A DNA stretch of 64,000 nucleotides from Aquabacterium sp. J223 (GTDB lineage Bacteria; Pseudomonadota; Gammaproteobacteria; Burkholderiales; Burkholderiaceae_C), in contig NZ_CP088297.1 of the NCBI RefSeq assembly GCF_024666615.1, positions 2,356,001 through 2,420,000 of the forward strand, read 5' to 3'. Each line of letters opens with the position of its first letter. Positions within the stretch are counted from its first letter, which is position 1. The notes under the pieces were generated by a model that saw only the letters and a list, made by a program, of their open reading frames with translations, was not told where the DNA came from and made no database searches. Position numbers and translations under genes: made by a program. Below, piece by piece: positions 18,617-30,511 of the stretch.

Positions 18617-19806
18617 ATGGCCCGCAAGCCCCCCGCAAGCCGTCCACCGAGCTGATCGACCACCCGTACCGGCCGCCCGGCGGCTTCGAGTCGCCGCAGC
18701 CGGCCGTCTACAAGGCGTCCACCGTCTTCTTCCCCGACACCACCGCGCTGCGCAACCGGCAGTGGAAGGACAAGAGCGGCTACACCTACGGCCTGCACGG
18801 CACGCCGACCACCTTCACGCTGGAAGAACGCATCGCCACGCTCGAGGGCGGCACCGACTGCCTGCTGGTGGGCAGCGGGCTGGCGGCGATCGCGCTGGTG
18901 AACGCCTCGTTGCTGAAGGGCGGTGACGAGGTGCTGCTGCCGGCCAACGTCTACGGCCCCAGCCGCGAGCTGGCCGAGCACGAACTGGCGCAGTGGGGCA
19001 TCACCCACCGGCTCTACGACCCGATGGACGTGGCGGCGTTCGAGGCGATGCTCTCGCCGGCGACGAAGCTGGTCTGGGTGGAGGCGCCCGGCTCGGTGAC
19101 CATGGAGTTCCCCGACCTGGCCGGCCTGCTGCGGACCTGCCGCGCGCGCGGCATCACCACCGCGCTGGACAACACCTGGGGGGCCGGCCTGGCCTTCTGC
19201 GGCTTCGACCTGGACGGGCAGGGCCTGGGCGCCGACATCGTCATGCAGGCGCTGACGAAGTACCCCTCCGGCGGCGGCGACGTGCTGATGGGCTCGCTGG
19301 TCACCCGCGACCGGGCGCTGCACCTGCGGCTGAAGATGACGCACATGCGCCTGGGCCTGCACGTGGCCGGCAACGACACGGAACTGGTGCTGCGCTCGCT
19401 GCCCACGCTGCCGCTGCGTTATGCCGAGCAGGACCGCAGCGCGCGGGTGCTGGCGCAGTGGCTGGCGGCACGGCCCGAGGTGGCCGAGGTGCGCCATCCC
19501 GCACTGCCCGGCGCGCCGGGCCATGCGCAATGGGCGTCGCTGTGCACGCAGGCGGCGGGGCTGTTCTCGATCACCTTCGCCGCCGGCATCACGCCCGCAC
19601 GGGGCCGTGCCTTCGTCGACGCGCTGCGGCGCTTCCGCATCGGCTATTCCTGGGGCGGCCCGGTCAGTCTGGCGGTGCCCTACGAGTTGAAGCCGCGCGC
19701 CGGCCTGCCGCAGGGCGGCCACCTGGTGCGCCTGGCCATCGGGCTGGAGGACACCGAGGACCTGCGCGCCGACCTGGAACAGGCGCTGGCGGTGCTTGCT
19801 GGATGA
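18617..19806 (+). CDS. metC: Cystathionine beta-lyase MetC (one frameshift near the start)
   Basis: PLP-dependent Cys/Met-metabolism enzyme of about 396 residues. The ATG at 18617 (MARKPP) is out of frame with the body; restoring one C in the C6 run 18629-18634 gives MARKPPRKPSTELIDHPYRP and a continuous protein. Recognised blocks: YTYGLHGTPTTFTLEERIATLEG, VLLPANVYGPSRELAE, DNTWGAGLAFCGFDLD and MQALTKYPSGGGDVLMGS, with the PLP lysine in LTKY. It cleaves cystathionine to homocysteine, pyruvate and ammonia. The stop overlaps the start of the acyltransferase gene (ATGA). Confidence 0.88.
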
Positions 19807-20918
19807 CCACGACCGGTCGCGACCGGCTCTGGTGGGTCGACCTGCTGAAGGCGCTGGCCGCACCGCTGATCCTGCTGCACCACCTGGCCTTCTACGGCCC
19901 GATGTCCGACCATGCCCGCGAGCTGGCGCCGGCACTGATCGACTGGCTGTTCTCCAACGCCCGGTTGGCGGTGCAGGTCTTCCTGGTGGTGGCGGGCTTC
20001 CTCGCGGCGCGCCAGCTGGCGCCGGGCGGTGGTGTCGCACCGGGCCTGAACCCCCTGGTCCTGCTGCGCGAACGCTGGTTGCGGCTGCTGCCGGCGTATG
20101 CCGCCACGCTGGGGCTGGCGCTGCTGAGCGCCGCCGTGGCCCGGCACTGGATGGACCACCGGGCCACGCCGACGGCGCCGGACCTGCCGCAGGTGCTCGC
20201 CCACCTGCTGATGCTGCAGGACCTGCTCGGGCTGGAGGCGTTGTCGGCCGGCATCTGGTACCTGGCCATCGACCTGCAGCTGTTCGCACTGCTGGCACTG
20301 CTGTTGTGGGCCTGCGATCGCGTGCCGCCGGTGTCGGGCAGGGCAGCGGACCGGTCGGCCCGGCGGGCCGCCGTCACCGTCGCGCTGGTGGCGCTGGCCT
20401 CCGCGCTGCACTTCAACCTGCAGCCGGGTGGCGACATCGCGGCGCCGTACTTCTTCGCGGCCTACGGCGCGGGCGTGCTCGCCGCCTGGGCGCCGCGGCG
20501 CGGCCGGCCGGCCGTCGTGTGGTGGTCGCTGGCGCTGGCGGCGGCCGCGCTGTCACTGCACTGGGCCTGGCGCGACCGGCTCGCGCTGGCCCTGGCGGTG
20601 GCGCTGGCCCTGGCGTGGCTGGGCCACCGCCCCGCGCCGGCGGCCTGCCCGGCCTGGCTGCGCCAAGGGGTGACGCGGCTGTCGACGCTGAGCTACGCGC
20701 TCTTTCTCGTGCACTACCCGGTGTGCCTCTTCGTCAACGCGGCCTTCGAGCGCTTCGTGCCGCATGCGCCGGCGCTGCAGGCCCTGGGCCTGCTGGTCGC
20801 GGTGGTGCTGAGCCTGCTCGCCGCCGTGGCGCTGCACCGCTGGTTGGAGGTGCCGGCCGCGCGCTGGCTGGCCGCACGGCGCCATCGTGCCGCGGCGCCC
20901 GCGCTCGGCATGGGCTGA
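19803..20918 (+). CDS. Membrane acyltransferase (acyltransferase-3 / OafA family)
   Basis: 371 residues with about ten membrane helices. The family opening WWVDLLKALAAPLILLHHLAFYG contains the LxxLRAxxxxxVxxxH-like pattern with the conserved histidine; VFLVVAGFLAARQL and the C-terminal STLSYALFLVHYPVCLFV are typical. Such enzymes move acyl groups onto surface sugars or periplasmic glycans. It is coupled to metC by a four-base overlap, although no metabolic link between the two is evident. Confidence 0.85.
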   Translation: MTTTGRDRLWWVDLLKALAAPLILLHHLAFYGPMSDHARELAPALIDWLFSNARLAVQVFLVVAGFLAARQLAPGGGVAPGLNPLVLLRERWLRLLPAYAATLGLALLSAAVARHWMDHRATPTAPDLPQVLAHLLMLQDLLGLEALSAGIWYLAIDLQLFALLALLLWACDRVPPVSGRAADRSARRAAVTVALVALASALHFNLQPGGDIAAPYFFAAYGAGVLAAWAPRRGRPAVVWWSLALAAAALSLHWAWRDRLALALAVALALAWLGHRPAPAACPAWLRQGVTRLSTLSYALFLVHYPVCLFVNAAFERFVPHAPALQALGLLVAVVLSLLAAVALHRWLEVPAARWLAARRHRAAAPALGMG

Positions 20919-20948
20919 GCGCTGGCCGCCTCGGGCCGTCCGTGCGGT

Positions 20949-21428
20949 TCAGTCCTTGGCGGGCCCGCTCACCTTGTGGCGCATGAGCCGGCCCTTCTCG
21001 CGCTCCCAGTCGCGTTTCTTCTCGGTCTCGCGCTTGTCGTGCGACGCCTTGCCCTTGGCCAGTGCGATCTGCGCCTTCACCCGGCCGCCCTTCCAGTGCA
21101 GGTCCAGCGGTACCAGCGTGAAGCCGCGCTGCTCGACCTTGCCGATGAGGCGCCGGATCTCCTCCTTGTGCATCAGCAGCTTCTTGGTCCGGTCCGGCTC
21201 GGGCAGCACGTGCGTGGACGCGCTGCGCAGCGCGTTGATGCGGCAGCCGATGAGCTGCAACTCGCCGTCGCGGATGACGACGTAGCCGTCGGTCAGCTGC
21301 ACCTGGCCGGCGCGGATGGCCTTGATCTCCCAGCCCGACAGCACGACACCGGCCTCGTGCTGCTCCTCGATGTGGTACTCGAAGCGGGCACGGCGGTTCT
21401 CGGCGATGGCGGACGAAGGTGCGGACAT
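20949..21428 (-). CDS. smpB: SsrA-binding protein SmpB
   Basis: 159 residues from the ATG at 21426-21428 ([20 protein letters not shown], split here for length). Clear SmpB blocks: [35 protein letters not shown] and the basic tail [21 protein letters not shown]. SmpB binds tmRNA and delivers it to stalled ribosomes for trans-translation. The ssrA gene is not in the window. Divergent from ratA through a symmetric promoter region. Confidence 0.95.
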   Translation of the reverse strand: MSAPSSAIAENRRARFEYHIEEQHEAGVVLSGWEIKAIRAGQVQLTDGYVVIRDGELQLIGCRINALRSASTHVLPEPDRTKKLLMHKEEIRRLIGKVEQRGFTLVPLDLHWKGGRVKAQIALAKGKASHDKRETEKKRDWEREKGRLMRHKVSGPAKD

Positions 21429-21459
21429 GTGCAAAGGAAATGGGGCCGAGACCGGCCCC

Positions 21460-21477
21460 TACAATTCGGGCATTGTA
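21460..21477. promoter_or_regulatory. Symmetric divergent -10 elements between smpB and ratA
   Basis: TACAAT (21460-21465) on the plus strand faces ATTGTA (21472-21477), which reads TACAAT on the minus strand; the spacer is TCGGGC. The left box would drive ratA with an almost leaderless transcript and the right box would drive smpB. The last base of the right box is the A of the ratA start codon. Confidence 0.55.
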
Positions 21478-21929
21478 TGAAGCACGTCCAGCGATCCGTC
21501 CTGCTGTGGTATTCGCCGCATGAGATGTACGAGCTGGTGACCCGGGTCGACGACTACCCCAAGTTCCTGCCCTGGTGCGAGAAGGCCGAGGTCATCGAGC
21601 GCAGCGCCAGCGGCATGACCGCCCGCCTGACGCTGGCCTACGCCGGCGTGCGCCACGCCTTCACCACCCGCAACGAGCACGACCCCGACCGGCGCGTCAT
21701 CGTCAGCCTGGTCGACGGCCCCTTCTCGCGGCTGGACGGCACCTGGCGCTTCGAGCCCCTGAAGAGCCCGTCGGCCGAAGGCCAGGCCTGCAAGATCGGC
21801 TTCGACCTGGCCTATGCCTTCGCCAGCCGCGCGCTGGAACTGGTGGTGAGCCCGGTGTTCGACCGCATCGCCAACACCTTCGTCGACGCCTTCGTCAAAC
21901 GGGCCGAGCAGGTCTACGGGCCGCGCTGA
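21477..21929 (+). CDS. ratA: RatA / COQ10-family START-domain protein
   Basis: 150 residues, START-like fold of the ubiquinone-binding COQ10 family: QRSVLLWYSPHEMYELVTRVDDYPKFLPWC, then ARLTLAYAGVRHAFTTRNEH and DGPFSRLDGTWRFEPL. In enterobacteria the homologue RatA was described as inhibiting 70S assembly; in most bacteria it is more simply a lipid/quinone-binding protein, so toxin activity should not be assumed. The gene sits next to smpB and rnfH, a widely conserved arrangement. Confidence 0.88.
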   Translation: MKHVQRSVLLWYSPHEMYELVTRVDDYPKFLPWCEKAEVIERSASGMTARLTLAYAGVRHAFTTRNEHDPDRRVIVSLVDGPFSRLDGTWRFEPLKSPSAEGQACKIGFDLAYAFASRALELVVSPVFDRIANTFVDAFVKRAEQVYGPR

Positions 21930-21930
21930 C

Positions 21931-22263
21931 GTGGTCGGCGACACGGCGCTTCGCATCGAGGCGGTGTTCTGCCCGGCCGACGGCGAGGCCGTCGTGAGGA
22001 CGCTGCAGCTTCCGGCCGGCGCCACCGTGGGCGATGCCCTGCAGGCCGCGGGCCTCGCCGGGGTGCTGGGGCGTGACGCGGTGGCGGTGGGCGTGTGGGG
22101 CCGGCCCTGCGCATCCGACCACCGGCTCAACGACGGGGACCGGGTGGAGCTCTACCGCCCCCTTCAGGTCGACCCCATGGAGGCCCGGCGTGCGCGGCAG
22201 AAGCGGCAGGCCGCCGGCAAGGGCCGGCCGCCGCGCAAGGGCGGCCCCGCGGCGACGGGCTGA
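21931..22263 (+). CDS. rnfH: RnfH-family protein (UPF0125)
   Basis: 110 residues from a GTG start one base after the ratA stop. Beta-grasp (ubiquitin-like) fold with IEAVFCPADGEAVVRTLQLP, TVGDALQAAGL, VAVGVWGRPC and DGDRVELYRPLQVDPMEARRARQKR, the RnfH signature. A basic, disordered tail follows. Function is not established; it is always near ratA and smpB. It ends in a perfect hairpin. Confidence 0.88.
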   Translation: MVGDTALRIEAVFCPADGEAVVRTLQLPAGATVGDALQAAGLAGVLGRDAVAVGVWGRPCASDHRLNDGDRVELYRPLQVDPMEARRARQKRQAAGKGRPPRKGGPAATG

Positions 22264-22280
22264 GCGGGGCACCGCCCCGC
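22264..22280. terminator. Hairpin between convergent rnfH and DUF4124 genes
   Basis: GCGGGGC (22264-22270) and GCCCCGC (22274-22280) form a perfect 7-bp stem with an ACC loop, immediately after the rnfH stop and just before the stop of the opposing gene. It has no T-tract on either side but could serve both transcripts. Confidence 0.45.
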
Positions 22281-22286
22281 GGCCGG

Positions 22287-22802
22287 TCAGCGGCAGTCGG
22301 CCTGCACCACCTGCTGGGCGCGGGCGATCTGCTCGGCGCGGGCGTTGTCGTCGATGAACTCGCGCTCGCCGCGTTCGTTGACGCGGGTCAGGCGGATGCC
22401 GCTTTCGTAGGTGCGCAGCGCTTCCTGCGCGCGCTGGCAGTTGTCGGCACGCAGGGCGGCCACACGCGCCTTCTCACGCTCGGCCTGGGCCTGCTTCTCC
22501 TCGTTGGCGCGCTTGAGCCGGGCCTCGAGCTCGGGATCGCCCTTCGGCGCGGCGGCCGGTTCGCGGCCGCTGCCGACGTTGGGGTCGGCGGCCGAGGCCG
22601 CGGGCGCCGGCCGCGGTGCCGGCGTGGCGGCGCGCTGCTGGTGCGGGCGCCGCACGATGTCGCGCTCGGGCACCTCGGCCGGCGGCGGGCGGTCGCTGGC
22701 GTGCAGCTGACCGTTGCGGTCGCGCCAGGTCCACTGGGCCTGGGCGCCGACGGTCACGAGCGCCAGCGCCAGTGCGAGGGCGGCGCGGCCCAGCGGCCGC
22801 AT
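22287..22802 (-). CDS. DUF4124-domain envelope protein
   Basis: 171 residues with a signal peptide (MRPLGRAALALALALVTVGA, cleaved after AQA). The DUF4124 core WTWRDRNGQLHASDRPPP follows directly. A proline/alanine linker then leads to a charged coiled-coil (DPELEARLKRANEEKQAQAERE) and a C-terminal RAEQIARAQQVVQADCR. DUF4124 proteins are periplasmic proteins of unknown function. Commonly found beside guaB in this group; here it is divergent from guaB. Confidence 0.82.
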   Translation of the reverse strand: MRPLGRAALALALALVTVGAQAQWTWRDRNGQLHASDRPPPAEVPERDIVRRPHQQRAATPAPRPAPAASAADPNVGSGREPAAAPKGDPELEARLKRANEEKQAQAEREKARVAALRADNCQRAQEALRTYESGIRLTRVNERGEREFIDDNARAEQIARAQQVVQADCR

Positions 22803-22868
22803 CGGGGAGGTGGCGGATGCGTGCACCGTGCCAGTGTAGCCAGCGCACCTCGGCCGATCGCACCGTAA

Positions 22869-24452
<1,584 letters not shown>

Positions 24453-24495
24453 ATGTGAGCCCCCGGCCGTCGGGCGGCCGCCCGCCGTGGGGGCT

Positions 24496-24528
24496 CGAAC
24501 GCTGTCCGGGGGACCCGTACAGCGTTCG
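24496..24528 (+). terminator. Strong stem-loop after guaB
   Basis: CGAACGCTGT (24496-24505) and ACAGCGTTCG (24519-24528) are perfect inverted repeats. After one C/T mismatch the stem continues with CGGG/CCCG around a GGA loop, giving about 14 pairs. No T-tract follows. It may be a Rho-assisted terminator, an mRNA-stabilising hairpin, or an operator for the MFS gene that starts 65 bases later. Confidence 0.5.
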
Positions 24529-24592
24529 CTCGTCCTGTCACCGTCGCTCCCCTGACCGCTGCGCGGTCTGTCCCCTGGGACCTGTCCCTTCG

Positions 24593-25864
24593 ATGACGAA
24601 CCAGTCAACCCCCGCCGTTCCAGCCCCGCGACAGGCGGCCATGCCGTTCATCATGGTGACGGTGCTGATCGACATGGTGTCGATCGGCCTCATCGTGCCG
24701 GTGCTGCCGCTGATCGTCGGGCCGTTCGTGGCGTCGCCGGCCGAACAGGCGGTGTGGTTCGGCGTCATCTCGTTCGCCTTCGGCGTCGCCAACTTCATCG
24801 GCTCGCCCATCCTCGGCGCGCTGTCCGACCGCCATGGCCGGCGGCCGGTGCTGCTGCTCGGCTTCTTCGGGCTGGCGCTGAGCTTCTTCGTCACCGCCAT
24901 GGCGACCGCGCTGTGGATGTTGATCGCCGTGCGCCTGGTCTCCGGCGCGCTGCAGGCCAACGCGGCGGTGGCCAACGCCTACGTCGCCGACATCACGCCG
25001 CCGGCGTTGCGCGCCAAGCGCTTCGGCCTCATCGGCGCGATGTTCGGCCTCGGCTTCATCCTCGGGCCGGTGATGGGCGGGCTGCTCGGCTCGATCGACA
25101 TCCACCTGCCGTTCTACGCCGCCGGCACGCTGGCGGTCGCCAACGCCCTCTACGGCTGGCTGGTGCTGCCGGAATCGCTGCCGCCCGAGCGCCGGCGCCC
25201 GGTGGACTGGCGCCGCGCCAACCCGATCGCCTCGCTGCGCGGCCTGGCCCGGCTGCAGGGCATCGGCCCGCTGGTGGCGGTGATCGGCCTGGCGGGGCTG
25301 GCCCAGTTCACCATGCACACCGCCTGGGTGCTGTACGGCCAGCAGCGCTTCGGCTGGGGCCCGCGCGAGAACGGCTGGTCGCTCTTCGCCGTCGGGGTCA
25401 TGTCCGTGCTCGTGCAGGCGGGGCTGCTGGGCTGGCTGCTCAAGCGCTTCAGCGCCCAGCGGCTGGCCGTGCTGGGGCTGTGCTCGTCGGCCCTGGCCTA
25501 CGTCGGCTGGGGCCTGGCCACCGAGGGCTGGATGATGTACGCCATCATCGTCGTCAACGTGCTGGGCTTCGCCGCGCAGGCGTCGATGCAGAGCATCGTC
25601 TCCAACGCGGCGGACGCCCGCCAGCAGGGCGAGGCGATGGGCGCCGTCGGCTCGCTGAACAGCCTGATGGCCGTGCTCGGCCCGGTGTTCGGACCGGCGC
25701 TGCTGTCCTCGGTGTCGCACCTGCCGCCCGACGACTGGCGCCTAGGCGCGCCGTACTACTTCTGCGCGACGCTGATGGCGCTGGCGGCGCTGCTGGCCGC
25801 CCGCCATTTCCGCCGCATGCGCCGCGAGGGGCTGCTGCCCCTGGCCGCCGGCCGGCCGACCTGA
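24593..25864 (+). CDS. MFS transporter, TetA-like drug/metabolite exporter
   Basis: 423 residues with 12 membrane helices. The MFS A-motif [16 protein letters not shown] follows helix 2 and [13 protein letters not shown] is the motif-C region, both typical of drug:H+ antiporters of the TCR/Tet group. The start ATG 24593 is 140 bases after guaB and the stop is 20 bases before guaA, so it is embedded in the gua locus. It could export purines or analogues, but the sequence does not show the substrate. Confidence 0.85.
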   Translation: MTNQSTPAVPAPRQAAMPFIMVTVLIDMVSIGLIVPVLPLIVGPFVASPAEQAVWFGVISFAFGVANFIGSPILGALSDRHGRRPVLLLGFFGLALSFFVTAMATALWMLIAVRLVSGALQANAAVANAYVADITPPALRAKRFGLIGAMFGLGFILGPVMGGLLGSIDIHLPFYAAGTLAVANALYGWLVLPESLPPERRRPVDWRRANPIASLRGLARLQGIGPLVAVIGLAGLAQFTMHTAWVLYGQQRFGWGPRENGWSLFAVGVMSVLVQAGLLGWLLKRFSAQRLAVLGLCSSALAYVGWGLATEGWMMYAIIVVNVLGFAAQASMQSIVSNAADARQQGEAMGAVGSLNSLMAVLGPVFGPALLSSVSHLPPDDWRLGAPYYFCATLMALAALLAARHFRRMRREGLLPLAAGRPT

Positions 25865-25884
25865 CCCCGAGACCTTCGACCACC

Positions 25885-27468
<1,584 letters not shown>

Positions 27469-27541
27469 GCGAGGCGCCCGCCATGGTCGTCCTGGGCCGG
27501 CCCCCGTTCACTCGCCATCATCGTCCGCCGGGCCGGTGCCG

Positions 27542-28618
27542 TCAGAAGCGGTGCCGCAGGCCCGCTTCGTAGCCGCTGGAGCGGCCGCCGGCGGTCACCG
27601 TCCCGGCGATGGCGTAGGCCGCGGCCGCGTCGTTGGTGATGCGCGCCGCCGTGGCGTACAGCGCCGTGCGGGGGGACAGGTTGTAGACGTAGCCGAGGCC
27701 GAGCTGGCTCGCGTCGTTGGCGCCGATCGCCGTGGCGCCGACACGGCCCGACAGGTCGTTCCGCACCCAGGAGCCCTTCACCTCATGCGGCCCGAACACC
27801 GCGCTGGCGGCCAGCATGGTCAGCGTCTGACGCGCTGCCGCCTGGTCCAGGCGCCGCCATGCGGCGGCCAGCCGCACGTTCTGCCATTGGTAGCTGCCGC
27901 CCACGGTGCCGTCCTTGAACTTGCCGGCGGTGGTCTGCGCGTTCTCGCTCGTCGTGTAGGCGGCCGACAGGCTGACCGGACCGCTGGACCAGCCGAGGCG
28001 CCCGCCCATCAGCTTGGCGTTGCCCGAAGCCACGGCGCCGCCTTCGCCGGCGGCGACCATGAGCGCGCCCTCCAACCCTGGCAGCCCTGCCAGGGACGGC
28101 AGGAGGTACTGCACGGCGTTGTCGCTGCGCACCAGCGTATTGCCGTTGGTGCCGAAGGTCGAGCGGACCGGGTTGGGTGCGCCCGCCACGCCGGCGCTGA
28201 AGAAGCTGGCGCTGCGCGCCACGCCGACGTAGCTGAAGGGGTCGAAGCGCGACCAGCTGACGTAGCTGGGCACGAAGTCGCGGCCCAGGCGCAGTTCGCC
28301 CATGCCGGTCGACACGAGCGACACCGTGCTGCGGCGGTCCCAGAACTTGTTGGCGTCGACCTGGCTGCCGCTGTCCACCAGCACGCCGTGCTCGAGATGG
28401 AACCCGGCCGACAGCCCACCGCCCAGGTCTTCCTTGCCGATGAAGGCCAGACGGCTCGTCGCGTTGGAGCCGCTGACCAGCGACGCGACCGAGCCGGTGC
28501 CGGTGTTGCGCACCTGGCGTGCCGCGCTGTCGAGGATCCCGGTCACGTTGACCGAACTCTGGGCCGATGCGGCGGACGTCATGGCCGCCAGGCAGGCAAG
28601 GGCGAATGGCTTCTTCAT
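27542..28618 (-). CDS. Gram-negative porin
   Basis: 358 residues. Signal peptide MKKPFALACLAAMTSAASAQ, then SSVNVTGILDSAARQV, the standard opening of betaproteobacterial general porins. The body has 16-strand-type beta repeats (FIGKEDLGGGLSAGFHLEHG; FDRRSTVSLVSTGMGELRLGR-like block near residues 95-115) and ends GLRHRF with a terminal phenylalanine. Its ATG overlaps the stop of the amidohydrolase gene (ATGA, 28615-28618), which places it as the last gene of the Bug operon: a dedicated outer-membrane entry for that pathway's substrate is likely. Confidence 0.92.
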   Translation of the reverse strand: MKKPFALACLAAMTSAASAQSSVNVTGILDSAARQVRNTGTGSVASLVSGSNATSRLAFIGKEDLGGGLSAGFHLEHGVLVDSGSQVDANKFWDRRSTVSLVSTGMGELRLGRDFVPSYVSWSRFDPFSYVGVARSASFFSAGVAGAPNPVRSTFGTNGNTLVRSDNAVQYLLPSLAGLPGLEGALMVAAGEGGAVASGNAKLMGGRLGWSSGPVSLSAAYTTSENAQTTAGKFKDGTVGGSYQWQNVRLAAAWRRLDQAAARQTLTMLAASAVFGPHEVKGSWVRNDLSGRVGATAIGANDASQLGLGYVYNLSPRTALYATAARITNDAAAAYAIAGTVTAGGRSSGYEAGLRHRF

Positions 28619-29508
28619 GGTCGGGTCTCCTCGTTTCGATCGGGGTCCGGGTCCGGCCGGGCCCCAGGGCTTCCTCGATCGATGGCGATCGGGAAGCGGT
28701 ACAACCCCATCGCGTTGACCGACGCGATGGGGTCACGCAAGGGCGGCGGCGTCCACTCGATGAACTGCCGCCACAGGGACGCGGTGTCGGGACGCGGGCC
28801 GGCCGGCTTGGTGTGTGGCCAGTCCGATCCCCAGAGCAACCGGTCCGGCGCGGCATCCACCAGCGCCTCATGGATGGGCCGCACGTCCGCGTAGTCCGGG
28901 CCGGCGTCGGAGACGTTGGCCGCGCCGGACAACTTCACCCACAGCGGCGCGTCGTGCAGCAGCCGGCACAGCGTCCGCAGGCCCTCGTGGTCGGCGCCCA
29001 GGCGAGCGGGCGTCCGCCCCATGTGGTCGATGACCACGGGCACCCTGGACCGCGCGAGCCGCCCGGCCAGCGGCGGCAGCAGCCGGCTGTCGGTGAACAG
29101 CTGCAGGTGCAGGCCGCGCTCGGCCAGGCGCGGCTCCAGGGCGTCGAAGGCCCCGAGCGGGACGAAGCCGCCCCGTGCACGCGGGTCGCCGGGCTCGAAA
29201 TGCGCCATGCGCACCCCGCGCACCCCGGCCTGCGCCAGGCGGTCGAGCTCGGCGTCGGTCACGCCGGCGTCGACGGCCGCCACACCGACGAGGCGGCCGC
29301 GGCCCTCCGCCAGGGCCGCCAGCAGCACGCGGTGGTCGGTGCCGTAGACGCTGGGCTGCACCACCACGCCGTGCGTGATGCCCAGCGGCCCGAGCGTCGC
29401 CCGCCAGGCGGCCAGCGATGCCGCCGCCGGCGTGTAGCTGCGCGCGGGGTGCATCGGGAACCGGTCCACCGGCGCGATGACATGGAAATGGCAGTCCACG
29501 TGGTCCAT
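28615..29508 (-). CDS. Amidohydrolase, 2-pyrone-4,6-dicarboxylate lactonase-like
   Basis: 297 residues, TIM-barrel amidohydrolase of the COG3618 / LigI type. Visible metal and catalytic residues: DCHFHVIAP (HxH, residues 5-12), VVIDHMGR (His) and LLWGSDWPHTK (Asp near residue 247). LigI-like enzymes hydrolyse the lactone 2-pyrone-4,6-dicarboxylate without needing a bound metal; relatives act on L-rhamnono- and fucono-lactones. Located between a Bug protein and the porin in the eight-gene operon and followed by a coupled porin start. A lactonase role in the same pathway as the SMP-30 and RraA-type genes is an inference. Confidence 0.82.
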   Translation of the reverse strand: MDHVDCHFHVIAPVDRFPMHPARSYTPAAASLAAWRATLGPLGITHGVVVQPSVYGTDHRVLLAALAEGRGRLVGVAAVDAGVTDAELDRLAQAGVRGVRMAHFEPGDPRARGGFVPLGAFDALEPRLAERGLHLQLFTDSRLLPPLAGRLARSRVPVVIDHMGRTPARLGADHEGLRTLCRLLHDAPLWVKLSGAANVSDAGPDYADVRPIHEALVDAAPDRLLWGSDWPHTKPAGPRPDTASLWRQFIEWTPPPLRDPIASVNAMGLYRFPIAIDRGSPGARPDPDPDRNEETRP

Positions 29509-29515
29509 GGCCGCC

Positions 29516-30487
29516 TCAGTCCAGCGTGATCCGCGCGTCCCTCACGATCTTGGCCGTGCGCGCGATCTCGCTGCGGATGAACTCGGCGTACTCGGCGGGC
29601 GTGCCCGGCCGGACCTCGGCGCCCAGCCGTGCGAACTGCTCCTTCACGGCCGGCTGCCGCAGCACCCTGTCGAGCGCCTGGTTCAGGCGCGCCACCAGGT
29701 CGGGTGCCGCCTTGCCCGGCAGCACCAGGCCGAGCGTGGTGGCGGCGTCGAACCGGGCCACGCCGGCCTCGGCGAGCGTGGGCACCTCCGGCAGCAGCGG
29801 CGAGCGGCCGGCGGTGGTGACGGCCAGCGCGCGCAGCTTGCCGCCCTGCAGCAGCGGCAGCACCGACGAGAGCTGGTCGAAGTGGAGGTCGACGTGGCCC
29901 CCGGCCAGGTCCGTGTTGGCCGGCGCGCTGCCCTTGTAGGGCACGTGCACGAGCTGCGTGCCGGTGGCGTCCTGGAACAGCTCGCCGACGATGTGGTTGC
30001 CGCTGCCGCTGCCGGCGGACGCCATCGTCATCGTCCCCTTGCGGCTGCGGGCCAGCGCCAGCAGTTCCGCGACCGACTTCGCCGGCGACGACGACCCGAC
30101 CACCAGCACCATCGGCACGCTGGCGATCAGGCCGACGGGGGTGAAGTCCTTGACCGAGTCGTAGGGCAGCCGGGGGTACAGCGACGGCGCCGCGAGGTGG
30201 TTGACGGGCGACGCGATGCCGATCGTGCTGCCGTCGGGCGCCGACTTGGCCACGGCGTCCAGGCCCAACGTGCCGCCGGCGCCGGCCTTGTTCTCCACGA
30301 CCACCGGCTGGCCGAGTTCGCGGGACAGCTCCGGTGCCAGGATGCGGGCGCTGAGGTCAACGTTGCCGCCCGGTGGGAACGGCACCACCAGGCGGACCGG
30401 CTTGGTGGGCGGCGTGCCTTGGGCCGGCACGGACAGCGGCAGTGCGACCAGCGCCGCCAGCAGCCGGCGGCGGGGGGTGTTCAGCAT
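29516..30487 (-). CDS. Bug/TctC periplasmic binding protein 1
   Basis: 323 residues with a signal peptide (cut near SVPAQ). The tripartite tricarboxylate transporter receptor fold is marked by VRLVVPFPPGGNVDLSARIL, VVVENKAGAGGTLG, HVPYKGSAPANTDLAGG and LRALAVTTAGRSPLLPEVPTLAEAG. These receptors bind carboxylates in the periplasm; several are known to act with shared TctAB permeases. No tctAB is present here. Seven bases separate it from the amidohydrolase gene downstream. Confidence 0.92.
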   Translation of the reverse strand: MLNTPRRRLLAALVALPLSVPAQGTPPTKPVRLVVPFPPGGNVDLSARILAPELSRELGQPVVVENKAGAGGTLGLDAVAKSAPDGSTIGIASPVNHLAAPSLYPRLPYDSVKDFTPVGLIASVPMVLVVGSSSPAKSVAELLALARSRKGTMTMASAGSGSGNHIVGELFQDATGTQLVHVPYKGSAPANTDLAGGHVDLHFDQLSSVLPLLQGGKLRALAVTTAGRSPLLPEVPTLAEAGVARFDAATTLGLVLPGKAAPDLVARLNQALDRVLRQPAVKEQFARLGAEVRPGTPAEYAEFIRSEIARTAKIVRDARITLD

Positions 30488-30511
30488 GGGTGTCTCCTTC
30501 GGGCCTGTCGG

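Noticed and set aside
21477-22263. ratA-rnfH as a toxin-antitoxin pair
   Set aside because: The toxin role was proposed for RatA in enterobacteria only; the COQ10/quinone-binding family role and core synteny are the more cautious reading.
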